A DNA stretch of 64,000 nucleotides from Rhipidocladum racemiflorum (Eukaryota; Streptophyta; Magnoliopsida; Poales; Poaceae), in contig CM070583.1 in the NCBI GenBank assembly GCA_036346355.1, forward strand, positions 3,968,001 to 4,032,000, in the 5' to 3' direction. The notes beneath the pieces are model-generated. The model had not been told where the DNA came from, did no database searches, and saw only the letters and a list, made by a program, of their open reading frames with translations. Shown piece after piece: positions 23,404 to 35,365 of this stretch. Every line of letters starts with the position of its first letter. Positions within the stretch are counted from its first letter, which is position 1. Made by a program: the position numbers and the translations under genes.

Positions 23404-24264
23404 TCAGGAGAACGGTGGCCTCCCGACGCCACCGGCGGCGCCATGCCAACCGGGGTGCCCGTCCACCGGCATTGGTAGCATCCCCAGCGGCAGGTTGAAG
23501 AACGGGAGCCCACCAGCCGCGGCCCCGCCTGACGGATCACCGCCAAACGGCACGCCGGCGCCGCTGGCCGGGTCGCTCCCTGCTGGAGCTGGGGGAACCA
23601 CCTCGTCGCCGTCCTCGAGTGGCAGCCTCTCGTATGCCACGTTGCTGAAAGATGCGGCCACAATGACCACCGGTCCCGCCGCTATGAGCTCGCCGGCCAC
23701 GCTGCCGCCGACCACCTGCCCCTGGCCCCCGGAGAGGAAGGCCGCAAGGCTGGTGGCGCCCGGTGGAGCCGGGGGAGGGAGGAAAGAGCCAGCGAGGGAC
23801 AGTATCTCGAACCTGCCGTGGAGCGTAGCCACCGCTGGCGAGGCCGGTCCGGTCTGGGACGACTGCGGCTGCCGGAGCGTCACGTTGGCAACGGTCCCGG
23901 CGGCCGAGAGCACGCAAACACCGCGCTGCCGGCGGCGAGCGTAGGCTGTGAGCGCCTCGAAGACGTCGCACCCGGCGGCAACCTCGAGGATGTGCGCCCG
24001 GAGCGCGTTAGCGCTCTCCCTGGTGATGATCACCGGCGGCTTGGGCTTGTTCTTGGAGCCCGCCGGGCGGCCGCGGGGGCGGCGGGCGACGACCTCCCCG
24101 CCTCCGATGCCCGCGCCTCCAGCCGTGCTCGGTGGCCCGCCCCCCGCCCCCGGCGAGAGCGCGTCCTGGCAGTCGTCGTCTGCCGCGGCGCCGTCATCGT
24201 GGCGGAGGTGGAGGGACTGGTGGTGGTGGAGGTAGGAGCTGGTGCCCAAATCAAGTCCTGCCAT
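23404..24264 (-). CDS. AT-hook motif nuclear-localised (AHL) protein
   Basis: Single-exon gene of 286 residues, length and intronless build typical of clade-A plant AHL genes. The N-terminal 60 residues are His/Asp/Gly-rich and low-complexity. A type-I AT hook with its basic extension (RPRGRPAGSKNKPKPP) covers about 62-77. The PPC/DUF296 domain follows at about 79-215, with the GRFEIL signature at 150-155 and the GGQGQVVGG core at 179-187. The tail is Gly/Pro-rich. The AT hook binds the minor groove of AT-rich DNA and the PPC domain forms AHL trimers and recruits other nuclear factors; relatives influence growth, flowering and organ shape. The start is the first methionine (MAGLDLG) after a UTR-like purine/pyrimidine-biased leader. 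High GC contrasts with AT-rich flanks, normal for grass genes. The exact rice family member cannot be named from sequence alone. Confidence 0.95.
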   Translation of the reverse strand: MAGLDLGTSSYLHHHQSLHLRHDDGAAADDDCQDALSPGAGGGPPSTAGGAGIGGGEVVARRPRGRPAGSKNKPKPPVIITRESANALRAHILEVAAGCDVFEALTAYARRRQRGVCVLSAAGTVANVTLRQPQSSQTGPASPAVATLHGRFEILSLAGSFLPPPAPPGATSLAAFLSGGQGQVVGGSVAGELIAAGPVVIVAASFSNVAYERLPLEDGDEVVPPAPAGSDPASGAGVPFGGDPSGGAAAGGLPFFNLPLGMLPMPVDGHPGWHGAAGGVGRPPFS

Positions 24265-24588
24265 TTTCTAGGGTAGGAAAAGAGCTAATTATAAGTAAGT
24301 AAGGAGAGTATAGTAGCAACAAGGGAGAAAAATAATGGCTAGATAACAGTACCGATAATATTAATAATTGGTGATGCAAGGAAACTAAGTGGTGGTGATG
24401 ATGATATGAAAATAGGAGGAGGAGGAGGAGAAGAGAGAGCTGCTTGTGTTTCTTTAGGGTTTCTCTTGTGGTGCTTGTTTTCTTGGAGGAGAGTAAAGAA
24501 TGGCTCTTGGGATGTGGGTTGAGGAGGAGGAGGAGGAGGAGCTGAGAGGGTTTGATGATTTTTCTAATTATCTGTGTGTGTGTGTTTG

Positions 24589-24594
24589 TTTATA
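24589..24594 (-). promoter_or_regulatory. Candidate TATA box of the AHL gene
   Basis: TATAAA on the minus strand within AAATATAAACAAACAC, about 325 bases before the start codon. The stretch between is C/T/A-rich in the gene's sense, as in plant 5' leaders, so transcription would begin near 24560. Confidence 0.5.
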
Positions 24595-24599
24595 TTTGT

Positions 24600-24909
24600 T
24601 GATGGTGTTTAATTTCTCATGTGGATTTGTGGTGTCATTTGTGGACTAAGTAAATGTTTTGTGAGGGAAAAAAAGAGAGGGCAAAAGATGGGACAAGGAG
24701 GAGGCGGCCAGGAAGGAGGAGGAGATGGAACCCAATGGGGTAGAGAGAGAGAGAGATCATGAGAGGGAAGGGGAGAGGAGGTGATGGCAAAGGAAGATGA
24801 GAAAGGGATAGGTTAGTGGTCTTTGGAGTTGATGGAGGGAAGAAATACTAAACCACCATATTCCTGGAAGGATTCCGGCTTCCTCACGCTCCCACGTCAC
24901 CTCACCCTC
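24600..24909. other. AHL upstream region
   Basis: GA-rich on the plus strand (CT-rich in the AHL sense), including a (GA) tract near 24741-24753. No further gene. Confidence 0.4.
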
Positions 24910-25751
24910 TCTCTCTCCCATTCTTGCAAAAAAACCCTCCGGTTCTTTGAAATTACGGATAGGTCCTTTGTAATTTTCTTTGAGTGTAAAATATTTTCCA
25001 CCGTTCGCGTTTAGGTCCTCCGTTCGCCGTTTTGCACAAAGAACCTCCCATTAATACGAATTGCGAACTAGCCCTTTCCTACTTATTCGAAATAGCGAAC
25101 AAGTCCAAAATTATAACAAATTGGTCCCTTGACTTTTCGTTCAGGTCCTTTCTCCGTTTTCCCCGAAAAAAATGTTTTCGTGCTCCGTTTGCTCTCCGGA
25201 GCATAGGAAAAATGTTTCCGTGGTCTGTTTTTTCTCCGAAAAAAAAACAAAAAATATTTTTCGTTCACGTGAACGGCGTTTTTCCCGGAAAATTATTTCC
25301 GTGATCCGTTTGCTCTCCGGAGCATGCGAAAAATGTTTCCGTGGTCTGTTTTTTCTCCGAAAAAACAAAAAAATTCCGTTCACGTCTTGTTTTGCTCCGC
25401 TTGCTCTCGGAGCATAGGAAAGATGTTTCGTGGTATGTTTTTCTCCGAAAAAAAAACAAAAAATATTTTTCGTTCACGCGAACGGCGTTTTTCCCGGAAA
25501 ATTATTTTCATGATCCGTTTACTCTCCGTAGCATGGGAAAAATATTTCCGTGGTCTGTTTTTTCTCCGAAAAAAAAACAAAAAAAAATCCGTTCACGTGC
25601 GCGGCGTTTTTCCCGGAAAAAATATTTTCGTGGTCCGTTTGCTCTCCGGAGCATGGGAAAAATGTTTTCGTGACCTGTTTTTTCTCCAAAAAAAAAAACA
25701 AAAAATATTTTCCATTCACGCGTGCGGCGTGCGCCGCGCTTGCGTTTCTAG
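24910..25751 (+). mobile_element. Helitron-type element, copy 1
   Basis: The right end shows the Helitron layout: a perfect GC hairpin GCGGCG-TG-CGCCGC at 25724-25737, ten bases, then CTAG at 25748-25751 followed by T. The left part (TTGCAAAAAAACCCTCC, AATTACGGATAGGTCC) is shared with the elements at 46830-47886 and 55609-56709. The exact 5' end is not fixed. No Rep/helicase is encoded, so it is non-autonomous. Confidence 0.7.
25185..25750. repeat. About 120-bp minisatellite inside the Helitron
   Basis: CCGTTTGCTCTCCGGAGCAT-type unit starts occur at 25185, 25306, 25397, 25515 and 25635; the third unit is about 30 bp shorter. Each holds GTGGTCTGTTTTTTCTCCG and CCCGGAAAA blocks. The many overlapping open frames here are repeat translations. 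Confidence 0.9.
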
Positions 25752-26174
25752 TATAATACAGGATCGAGAGAGAGGGTGATGATGTGATGAGCAAAGTGGT
25801 TTGGCTTGTGTACACTTCACTGACATGTGGGGCATAGTGGGTATAGGGCCAACATGTCTGTGACATGCACCATGCATGGGAGCAATATAAGAGTGTTTTT
25901 TCTTGAGCGAGAAGGATGACTACAACGTTGATGTTTATGCACGCAAGTGGGGGCGATATTAGTTTAATGGTGCAAGTTGGGGCTTATTATATTGGCCCTA
26001 AACCAAAGTGTGGAGCCATTGGTTTTGTGCATCCAGGCCATTTCGGTTTAAGTGGGGGGCATGTGGGGCTACCGATCAATGCCCCTCTCTCTCTCTCACA
26101 CGGTCACACACCCCCATAGATGTGAGGGGCATCAACAGATACATGTTGTGTATATATTATATATAAAAGTGTGG
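25752..26174. other. Intergenic DNA
   Basis: No gene recognised; short (CT) and (TATA) tracts only. Confidence 0.35.
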
Positions 26175-26887
26175 CAGGTTTGAAATTTCGTCGAATTTTG
26201 TCCTTATCGGTCCTCAGCGAAAAAGAGTTTTATTCGTTTTTCGCTCAAATTTAAATTAAAAAATTTTGCTAAAATTTAACCAAAATTTTCCTATAATTAG
26301 TATTAATAGTCTTATGACCTCTAGCGTAAATATTTTTTTGAAAAAATGAAGTCTGAAGACGTTTTTGAAGCGTTCAAAATATAGAAAATAGAAAAAAAAA
26401 TTAGAAGTATTTTTAGTAGCAATATTTGTTCAAGTATGTCAAGTAGCAATATTTGTTGAAGTTTGTCAAGTAGACATATTTGTTGAAGTATTTTTAGTAG
26501 CAATATTTGTTCAATTACATTTAGTAGCAATATTTGTTGAAGTATATTTCGTATCAATGTTTGTTCAATTATATTTCGTATCAATATTTGTTGAAGTATA
26601 TTTAGTAGTAATGGACAACACCTGAAAATGGTACTATTTGTTTAAGTAGTGATATTTGCATGCATAAAAAAAATCTTTCTATGGTATATTTTAATATGTT
26701 AATGTTATCCAATATTGAAAATAATACTTGTTCGAGCACAATTCGAGCTTTTCAATGTTTGAACAATTTTCAAATTTATTTGACTTTCGAAACCCTTCGA
26801 AAGTTCTCAAATTTTGTTCAAAATTTTACGAATTTCGCTACCGATGGCTGAGCGAAAAACGACTTCGAAACAAAATGGTTAACCCTG
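26175..26887. mobile_element. hAT-type element, CAGGGT end group, no target duplication seen
   Basis: Right end GGTTAACCCTG matches the group; the left end CAGGTTTGAAA is weaker. The interior is homologous to 54606-55520, including the run of AGTAGCAATATTTGTTGAAGT repeats. Flanks do not show an 8-bp repeat, so ends may be eroded. Confidence 0.55.
26400..26640. repeat. About 27-bp repeats, AGTAGCAATATTTGTT type
   Basis: Eight or more degenerate units of the form AGTATATTTAGTAGCAATATTTGTTG; the same array lies at 54910-55110 in the sister element. Confidence 0.8.
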
Positions 26888-27221
26888 CTTAAAACTATTC
26901 CAACAAAGTGCCACACTCACGTCTAGCCAGAGTAGTTGGAATATGGCTTGGCTTGCTAGCTAGCTACCTCCATGATTTGTTGCCAATTAGAAGGGGCTAG
27001 GTTAGGATTAGGGTTTCCTAGGTCTTGTATTGTTGTTTTCCTGTTGGTTAGTGGAGGATGAGGGGGCATTTTGACTAATACAGTAGAGTACCGTACGATT
27101 CTCTTCCTCAATTAATGCCTTCACTTTGCGATGAATGCAGTTAGTGGATCATCAAAATGAAATTTATGCCCTTCTTTGATTGACCAAAGGTCAAAAGTAG
27201 CTTGTGTGACTATATACATAG
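26888..27221. other. Intergenic DNA
   Basis: Nothing recognised. Confidence 0.35.
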
Positions 27222-27229
27222 CTCAGGAC

Positions 27230-27782
27230 TAGAGGTGGGCGTCGTGTCGCGCCGTCTTCGGCCGGTCAGGGCCCATCGTGCTCGGGCGAAACCGTGCGTG
27301 CCGACGGCGCCCATCGTGCCACCGTCTTGGCCGTGCCCGACTCACTTTTGGCGAGCCCAAGCCGGCCCATTTTGCGCTTCGCTGCCGTCTTGTCTGCCCA
27401 AGCCCGACCTATTTTTACTATTGTGACGAACAAAGAAATAAAACAAATCACTACTACTAAACTACCTATTTTAATTACATAAGAGACTAATCACATCAAC
27501 AAAATGTCAAACATAAATGCAATGCTTGAAGATGTCCTGAATCAACAATATATGCCAACTTTTAGGCCTTAATCCGTGATTTCGTGCCCGTTCGTGCCGT
27601 CGCAGCGCGGCCCAAATCAAGCCGTGTCGCGTGCGTCGCCGTCGTACTGGTTCCCGGGCCGCGCCGCTTCTGATTGCGTCTTGCCGGCCCGGCCCGGAAC
27701 CGTGCCGTGCCGTGCTTTGCACCGTGCCATACCATCGTGCTTCGGGCCGGCCCAAAAAAGCCCGGCCCAATGCCCACCTCTA
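27230..27782. mobile_element. Non-autonomous hAT element with perfect 8-bp duplication
   Basis: Ends TAGAGGTGGGC and GCCCACCTCTA are exact inverted repeats and CTCAGGAC flanks both sides (27222-27229, 27783-27790). The inside is GC-rich subterminal repeat DNA (GCCCGGCCC, CGTGCCG motifs) around an AT-rich core. No transposase. Confidence 0.9.
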
Positions 27783-28004
27783 CTCAGGACCTACCTTCTT
27801 CGATCACTTGCATGTCTAGGAAAAGCTACATGAAGCTTAACTAAAATTTTTGTATCATATATGCACCATCTAGAATATATGGGTGTCCTTGCCGTAAACT
27901 AGATAGTCCACTACATGACTATTCATGTAACTATATACGAAAGTGCCCTCATTTGTTCTTGCTCGATCCCTCAAGTCACAGACAGAAAGGTTTTGAAATT
28001 CCTG

Positions 28005-28212
28005 CAGTCAAACTTTGTTAATTTCAATTATCTATATTTTGATGAATATTTAAATTGGACATGTGGAAATGATTTAGATTTGTTGCAAAAAGTAATTTTA
28101 TAGTATTATAATTTTATTAGGTTTTATCAATCTATTACAACAAAAAAAATGGTCAAATTACGATTTAAAGACCGTATTGTGCCCAAAACATCATTTTTTT
28201 GACGGGAGGGAG
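28005..28212 (+). mobile_element. Stowaway-like MITE related to 8014-8239
   Basis: Shares ATATTTAAATTGGAC and TAGTATTATAATTTTATTAGG blocks and ends in GACGGGAGGGAG. The left end is not fixed. Confidence 0.5.
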
Positions 28213-28242
28213 TCGAATGTATAAAGTTTCAGCTTTATTATA

Positions 28243-28468
28243 GGGGAGCATATCCTGTGCACATACATATCATGTGCACAGATGCGATAATTAAATCCGA
28301 GCCGTCCAGATCTCATCTAACGGTAGCTCTATCGGGGTGGTAATTGCAAATCTGTGCATATTTTGCAATTACCACCCCAATGAAGCCACCGTTGGATGAT
28401 ATCTGGATGGCTCGGATTTAATTATCGCATCTGTGCACAGGATATGTACATGCACATGATATGTAGCC
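28243..28468. mobile_element. Fold-back MITE with long arms
   Basis: Arms of about 70 bases (ATCCTGTGCACATACATATC... AATCCGAGCCGTCCAGAT) are mirrored on the other side, with GGGGTGGTAATTGCAAA and its complement forming the inner stem. Confidence 0.8.
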
Positions 28469-29332
28469 ATATTATAGTGACATACTTTGATCTAGCAATT
28501 AGTAACTAGGGCAGGCATTACCATTAATGCCGCACGTTGCTACATGCCTACATCTATTGAAAATTAGGTTCAAATTGGATCCGCACCTCTACTTGATTAC
28601 TTAACTGCCTGACATTAAAGAACATTGATATGAAGTCAAAATTTCAAGACAAACTAACTAGTTCACTACTACTATCTTTTTACTACTAATTGAATTGAGT
28701 CCGGCAGCCTTCTCAATTTCAAAAGAAATAATTTCAATGTACAGAGATCCATGCATGATCATGTGGAAGAAGTCATAATCTAGATCATGAATGTGTGCAG
28801 GTTAAAGAAAAAGTATACATCGTTTGGTAAATTTCTTTAAGAGAGTCAATGACGCTTGTAATTTAGAAAATAAATATATCCAACAGTACTGCATGCACAA
28901 AGTTTGTCATTAAGCAGTCTTTATTAATATCAAAGATTCAAAACGGAGTTTTACTATATAATGTTTCAGATACTTCGTTAATACCGATATATGATTCTGT
29001 CAGCACTTGGTGCTGATGAATAATCAACAACTGTCTACATTTTTGCATTGGTCATATTCTTCAAATCATTGATTGGTCCTCTACATAGTGTTATCAGAAA
29101 TTTTTTAATGAAAGTTTCTCAATCAAGTCTTTGTTAATATAAAAAAAACTGTATATCTACTAGCTAGCTACAGAACCAATTTGCATAATTATCAAACAAA
29201 CATTTTTGTGTGAAGAAAGCAACTTCTGAGATAAGCACGACCGCAGTAGAGGTGTGCGTCGTGTTATTGTTGAAACTATTGATCTCTATCAAGTTTTAGC
29301 TCAACTTGCTAAATTATGCTAATTAAGGCTCT
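28469..29332. other. AT-rich intergenic DNA
   Basis: Nothing recognised. Confidence 0.35.
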
Positions 29333-29800
29333 ATTTGGCAGAGCTCCAGATCCCAGCTCCACCTCAGAGCTGAAACTTGTAGACTAAGGGGGTGTTTGGC
29401 AGAGCTCCAGCTCCACCAAATTCGTGGAGTTAGTGGAGCTAGGTATTCTTAGCTCCACTAAATTCGTGGAGCTGGAGTTGTGGGTATATTAAGAGTGTTT
29501 AGGTGGGTCATCTTGTTTATATTTTAGAATAAAATTATAAACTTAAGTCACTTTATTTCAGTCTACAAATTTCAGCTCTGAGGCGGAGTTGAGATCTGGA
29601 GCTCCACCAAACAGGGCCTAAAATAAAGTGACTTAAGTTTATAATTTTATTCTAAAATGTAAACAAGATGACCCACCTAAACACTCTTAAAATACCCACA
29701 GCTCCAGCCGCAGCTCCACGAATCTGATGGAGCTAGTATAATACCCAGCTCCACCAACTCCACGGATTTGGTGGAGCTGGAGCTCTGCCAAACACCCTCT
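29333..29800. mobile_element. Two interleaved GTTTGGC-type fold-back elements
   Basis: Segment A (29333-29385) is the complement of A' (29561-29620), and segment B (29388-29555) is the complement of B' (29622-29800), in the order A-B-A'-B'. B starts GGGGGTGTTTGGCAGAGC and B' ends GCCAAACACCC, as in a common grass MITE group. Confidence 0.7.
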
Positions 29801-31310
29801 AACTTACATTGCTTTCATGAGCGATATTACGAGAGATAGATTCTTGATAGTTTCGATCGAATAATTTCCTAAAAATTCAAAATTAAATTTATATAGTTCC
29901 ACATTGACTGGAGTGATTGGTTACAGTACTACAGGGTAGTCCGATCCAAATTCGCTTTTTAACTTTTTCTCAAGGGATTATGGTTGTGTAGATCGAGGGT
30001 CATCGGATAATATATTCAACCCATAATCTGTAAACATTATTGCATTAAGGTTGAAATCCTCTTCTCGGGGACGCAACTAAGTGCATTTTTTCAAGGGATC
30101 AAATAGTATATATGGGTCCAATTAGACAAAACAAGTGTGGACTCAAATAAACAAAATGGACTTAATAAGGGATCTGTTGCAACTAGCTTGATAGTTGAGG
30201 AGATCAAATCAACAAAATTGTACTTTGGAACCTAGCTTGATTAATTAATTGCACAAAATGAAATAGTTTGAGGGCTTATTAATTATAATGCAATTTTCAT
30301 TATATTGCTCCATAGAACTTTTAACTATGCATGCGTGTCTATCTATATTGTAAATTAAGAAGACACTTTTAGCGTGATTGTACATGTGGCCATGTACCTA
30401 ATCACACTGACATGATTATGGTAAAAGAAAAAAGGTAAGGCGTGTACATAAATATGATATGATATGATACTCCTCCAACGTTAATGATGGTAAACGAGAC
30501 CAAGATCTTATTACCAAGATTCCTTAGGACCTACTACCCATTAGGAGATCAAAACTTATTGTTATCAACGGAACCAAATTAATTCCATCTGAAAGAGACT
30601 GGACCCATGCATGATTATATATGCATTATACGCCTGATGCAGTTGTATAAGTTTGTCTTAAAGCAACCATTGATATCAATTGGCTGCCCAAGTTGACCAA
30701 CTGCCCAAGTAGCTACCTAACCACAGAAATATATAAATTTACGGCAGTTGGTCTTAATTTTATACAAATCACGTCATTTTCACCTTATTCAAGCTATATC
30801 CGCCCTTAGGGCGGTGTTAATCGGGGCTGACTCATCCTCTATTGCCAGTCGGCCTACGGGCACCCCAACCCCGAGAACGGCGAGGAGGAGGAGCGAGAGC
30901 GGCGGCCAGTCGAGGAGAACCGACGCTCGACTGGCGATCGAGCCGAGGAGGTGGAGTCCTCAGCGCGGCCATGGCGGCGGCCGACTGAGGAGCCCCGAGA
31001 CGGCGGGTCTCGGACCGGCCGACGACGACAAGACTTGCTGAAATAGGAGGAAGAACAATGGTAGTTGGCAGCAGAACGAACGCTTTGGCAACTTCAGTAA
31101 AGAGACTCCAACGACCGCGCGAGAGTAGGCCGGGAGGCAATCTAATCAAGGAGATCCGACGGTCAAACGGCAGCTGCAAGCCTGCAACTATATATTACCG
31201 AAAACAACTATTGCAGTAATCTTTCGTCATTTAGAGCTAGTTAACTGATCTGGAGTGTATTTACTGAGTTCTCGATTTTTACCTGTTACTGTTCTTGCTC
31301 CTTGGAGTTT
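29801..31310. other. Intergenic DNA with a GC-rich patch
   Basis: AT-rich up to about 30790, then a GC-rich patch (about 30800-31180) with overlapping open frames on both strands (30748-31041 plus, 30832-31179 minus) that show no recognisable domain. It directly precedes the copia-type element. No gene called. Confidence 0.4.
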
Positions 31311-31315
31311 GTTTG

Positions 31316-31528
31316 TGTTAGGCAACCTCGCTATCGAATAGTCCGGGGTTACCTAATAGATCTCGAGTGGAGAATAGACAGGGAGAAAGAGAGACACAAT
31401 ATGAGGAGGAACCGGGTCTGCTTTATTATTCTGTATGCTTGTGTCTGATAGGGTGACCCTGCCTCCATATAAGCAGTTACTGCTTAGAGATAAGGAAAGT
31501 CATCGGATCTGAATCCGGTTTCCTAACA
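31316..31528 (-). repeat. 3' LTR of the copia-type element
   Basis: Matches 38228-38438 throughout, including AACCTCGCTATCGAATAGTC, GACACAATATGAGGAGG and AATCCGGTTTCCTAACA blocks. Confidence 0.9.
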
Positions 31529-32158
31529 CTCCATACTTTCTTATTTTGCGAGATGCATATGCCTCATTAAAACTCCATAAAAATGGAGTGGGAAAAAATA
31601 ATTGGAGAAAAGTACATGCTTGCACCACGCTTGCTGTATTTGCGGATTACTCATCAAAAACCTTATGTAAGAAAACTTCAATGAAAAACTTACTTAAGGA
31701 AAGAGTACAATCCACCCAAACTTCAATGTTAATCTTCAAGATTTCGTTGGGTACTCAAACTTCATGTTTGAGATTTATGTAGGAGTATGTGAAAAATCTC
31801 CCACTGAAATCTGCACTTCTCTAAGCCTCATCATCCAGATTCCTCTAATACATCTTTCAAAGGAAGATCTTTTAGGGAGTGACTTAGTGAATAAATCTGC
31901 TTGAGATTTTCACCGCGACTTAGTATCTGATATCTTTATCTCGTTCATCTTATGCATTTCATGAGCATAAAAGAACTTGGGGTTGATATGCTTTGTAAGG
32001 TTACTCTTCACATATCTCATTTGTACTTGTGCAACACAAGTGCATTATCTTCATAGATAATAGTGGGGTTTGTTCCATGTTAGGACACATGACTTACGGA
32101 TGTGGTGAACCATTCTTGAAGCCATGCACATTCAGGAGGCTTCATACAATGCAATGAT

Positions 32159-35100
32159 TTACGAGTGGTTAGTCGGCGTCGAGACAAGAGTGCAGCTTAG
32201 AGCGACTTCAAGAAATTGCCGTTCCGCAAAGGAAAACATACCCGGTTGTGACTTGCTGTATGCGGGTCCAGATAGGTACCCGACATCGGCGTAGCCAACT
32301 AAATTCAATTCATTGTTTCTTCGTAAAACAAGCGAGGTCTTTGCTTCCTTGAAGGTAAGCGGAAGATGTCCTTCACCCCTTTTCAATGCCTTTTGGTGGG
32401 TTACGCCTGTCTTAGTGCTAGCAAATTCACGGCGACGCCAATGTCCGAGGCCTAGTGCTATTACAAGGTACATGGCGCTCAATTGCACTCAAGTATAGAA
32501 TTCGCTCCGGGACTTCCTCCCCCTCTTCTTTAGGCTGTCTGGTCTAGGTGCCTTGGAGTGACCTTGGAGCCATTGGGGTCTTTGCGGGGTATGCCTTTTC
32601 AAAGCCAAATCTCTCCAACACTTTCTGCGTGTAGGATGCTTGGTGTACCAAGATTCCGCCTTGGACATGTTCAAGCGCAAGCCTAAAGCAGGAACTTGGT
32701 TTACCCAAGTCTTTCATTTCAAACTCAGATTTCAAGTATGTGCATGCTTCTTCAATTTCCTCATCAGTACAAATGATGTTCAATTCATCTACATAGAAGG
32801 AGATTATACAAAATCCATTAGTGGATTGTTGTATAAATAAACATGGACAATCTTAAGCTATTCGTGTAGCCTTTCTTGCGAGAGAAAGTCACTCAAACGA
32901 TTGTACCACATTCTTCATTGTTTTAGCCCATCAGTGATTTCTCCAATTTCACACTGTATAGGTTTACTGTTTGCTCTGTCTTGGTTAGGGATAGGATACC
33001 TTCGGGTACTTTCATATAAATCTCGAATCCAAGTTTCCATACAAATATCTTTGTGACAACATCCATTAGCTTCATTTTTAACTTCAAGTTGATTTTACAT
33101 TGAGATCAAGTATCTAAAGGTAATTCCACCCATGTGGGAGAATAGGTTTCTTCATAATCAACCCCCAGGACGTTGAGTGAAACCTTGAGCGACAAAGCCT
33201 TGCCTTGTACCTTATAACTTCATTTTTTCATTCCTCTTAGAACAAAAACCCATTTGTGCCCAGGTTTTATATGGGAGGCGTCCAGCACAGGCCCAAACAC
33301 CTCTCTTTTGTTTAGAGAAACTAGCTCTGCAGTGATTGCCTTCTTCCAATCTTCCCAATCGAGCCTTTTCTTGCACTCTGCGAAGATGCGGGCTCGGGAT
33401 CATGATTAATGATCGTGGCAATCTTCTTTTGCAAAGTATGCATCGACATTGGTACATTGCTCTATTCATCGATTCTCCCGTTATTACAAAGTTTATGGCC
33501 ATTTCATCATGGGGTGCCGTGCACTTCTACTTGCTCTTCATTGCTATTTCCCGTTCCGGAGCAAGTTCCTTTAGTTTTTCTCACTTGATGTGTGCGCACA
33601 CATTATTTCGGCGGCTTCTTCCAATGGAAGGTTCAGATCTGGAATTGCCTTTTCCACAGGCTTCTTTCCGATGCGAGTCTCAAGCGGCTCCCCTTCTTGC
33701 TGGGGCACTTTTGTGATTGGTGTGGTAAGTCCTCTCTTGATTTTCCCAGACGTCTCAGGGTACTTTGGGTTTGAGAAGCCAGGATCTCTGTTCTTTTTCT
33801 TTGAGGCCTGCAGCGAGGATGAGGATACATACACTTTCTTTGGTATTTCCACCCTCTACGGTGCATTTCTTGCTTTGGTACATGCGACTTAACCACGCTC
33901 TTGAGATCACAAAAATGATCAGCGCGGTTCATTTTGCTAAAGTCTGCCAAATCAATTATCTTACGGACTTCTTGATTTGCTTCATTAGTCACGAGGTCAT
34001 GCGGGATCGATGGAATGCCATACTATTTCCGGCATTTTTCATCCAATGGTTGATTCTCACCCTAATGGCGGGAAATGGTCCTCGTCAGATGCAATCGGCC
34101 GAATCGAGAGTGTGTGTAAGTCTCGATCATGGGTTCCAAATACGATTATGGATGCACTCTCATAACCAACGTATATCCCAGACTTGCGGAGAGGGCCCAT
34201 TGCGGTCATTTGTGTGGGGAGTGGTATAGGTACATATACCATACAACCAAATTTTCTAAGATGGGAAATCTTGGGATGACCCCTTGCACTAGTTGCATAG
34301 GTGAATGGATGTTGTAGGCCGATGGTCTATAATTGATGAGTCTTTGCTGCGTGCGAGTGCGTGTCCCCAACAAGTGTTGGGCAAGTTACAACTACTGCAA
34401 GAAGCGATGCGGCAATGAACTTAATCCTTTTTTATTAGTGCTTGACTAGCCCGTTTCGCGTATGGGCGTGCGGTGAGTGCTCATGATTATTCCGTTCTTT
34501 GTACAATAATCATCAAATGCCTTGAATGGGTAAATTCGCGGCATTGTCCAATCGAATGGACTTCACGCGATGATCGGGAAAAGCATTCTTAATTACGATG
34601 ATGCGAGATCAACTGCGAATGCATGATTCCTTTGGCGACAAACATGTATCGACCATTTTAGGAAGCATCAATGAGCACCATAAAGTATCGAAGCGGCCCG
34701 ACGAAGTGAATCGGACCGCATAAATATCCTTGAATCGTTCCAGGAATCACGAGGGATTTCATGTTGCACTTTCATAGCAGAGGGTCTAGTTATTAATTTC
34801 CGTGGCACATGCATGGCACCTGAAATCTTAAGTGATTAGAAATTCTTAACATTAATGCCATGACCTTGTGAGTTGTTAACTATATTTCTCATCAATCTAA
34901 GACCAGGATGACCCTAATCTACAATGCCATAAAGCAAATAATTGAGCTTCTAAAGCCAGTCTTCAAAGAAGTATACCTGCGTGTGCATTGATTTTACGTT
35001 AATAGTACAACCCAGTTCATATGAGGACATTTTTCTAGTACCATCTTTCCATATTAGCGTGCTTCCTGATGCACAAGTGTTCTTTGCCATTTTCTTCATT

Positions 35101-35365
35101 GGTTTCTCGTGAAACCCATTGGCGTGGATATCCTTGAAACTTAAGAGAGTGCGAGTTGATTCGAGAGTACAGAGGCTTCTTCAATTACCAAAAGTTGTAC
35201 CCATTGGCAATATAATTGTGGCTCTTCACTGAGCCTATTATATCTTAATGTCGCTTCTGCGATGTCGTAATCCTTCCAGGCGTTCTTAGTAATGGTGCAG
35301 AAGTATTTCGACTCTCTTAAGATGGTATTTATTGTGCCACTATCAACAATGCATATTTCCTCCAT
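32159..35365 (-). pseudogene. Broken copia-type pol (protease, integrase, RT, RNase H)
   Basis: In gene order on the minus strand: a protease-like active site CIVDSGT (from about 35360 downward); an integrase C-terminal part with the PLRKSGIYVGYES motif near 34190; a reverse transcriptase piece (FEMKDLGKP, ILVHQASYTQKVLERF) at 32783-32544; and an RNase H piece (VGYADVGYLSGPAYSKSQPG) at 32488-32159. Fragments lie in different frames with stops and shifts between them, so no polyprotein can be made. These segments are the usual aspartic protease, DDE integrase and RT/RNase H of Ty1/copia elements. Gag could not be recognised upstream. Confidence 0.8.

Noticed and set aside
23378..24276. Plus-strand and other minus-strand frames over the AHL gene
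   Set aside because: They are shadows of the GC-rich AHL coding sequence in other frames; the minus frame at 23404-24264 alone shows an AT hook and PPC domain.
25032..25866. Cluster of frames rich in Phe, Lys and Ser
   Set aside because: They are translations of the 120-bp minisatellite in the Helitron.
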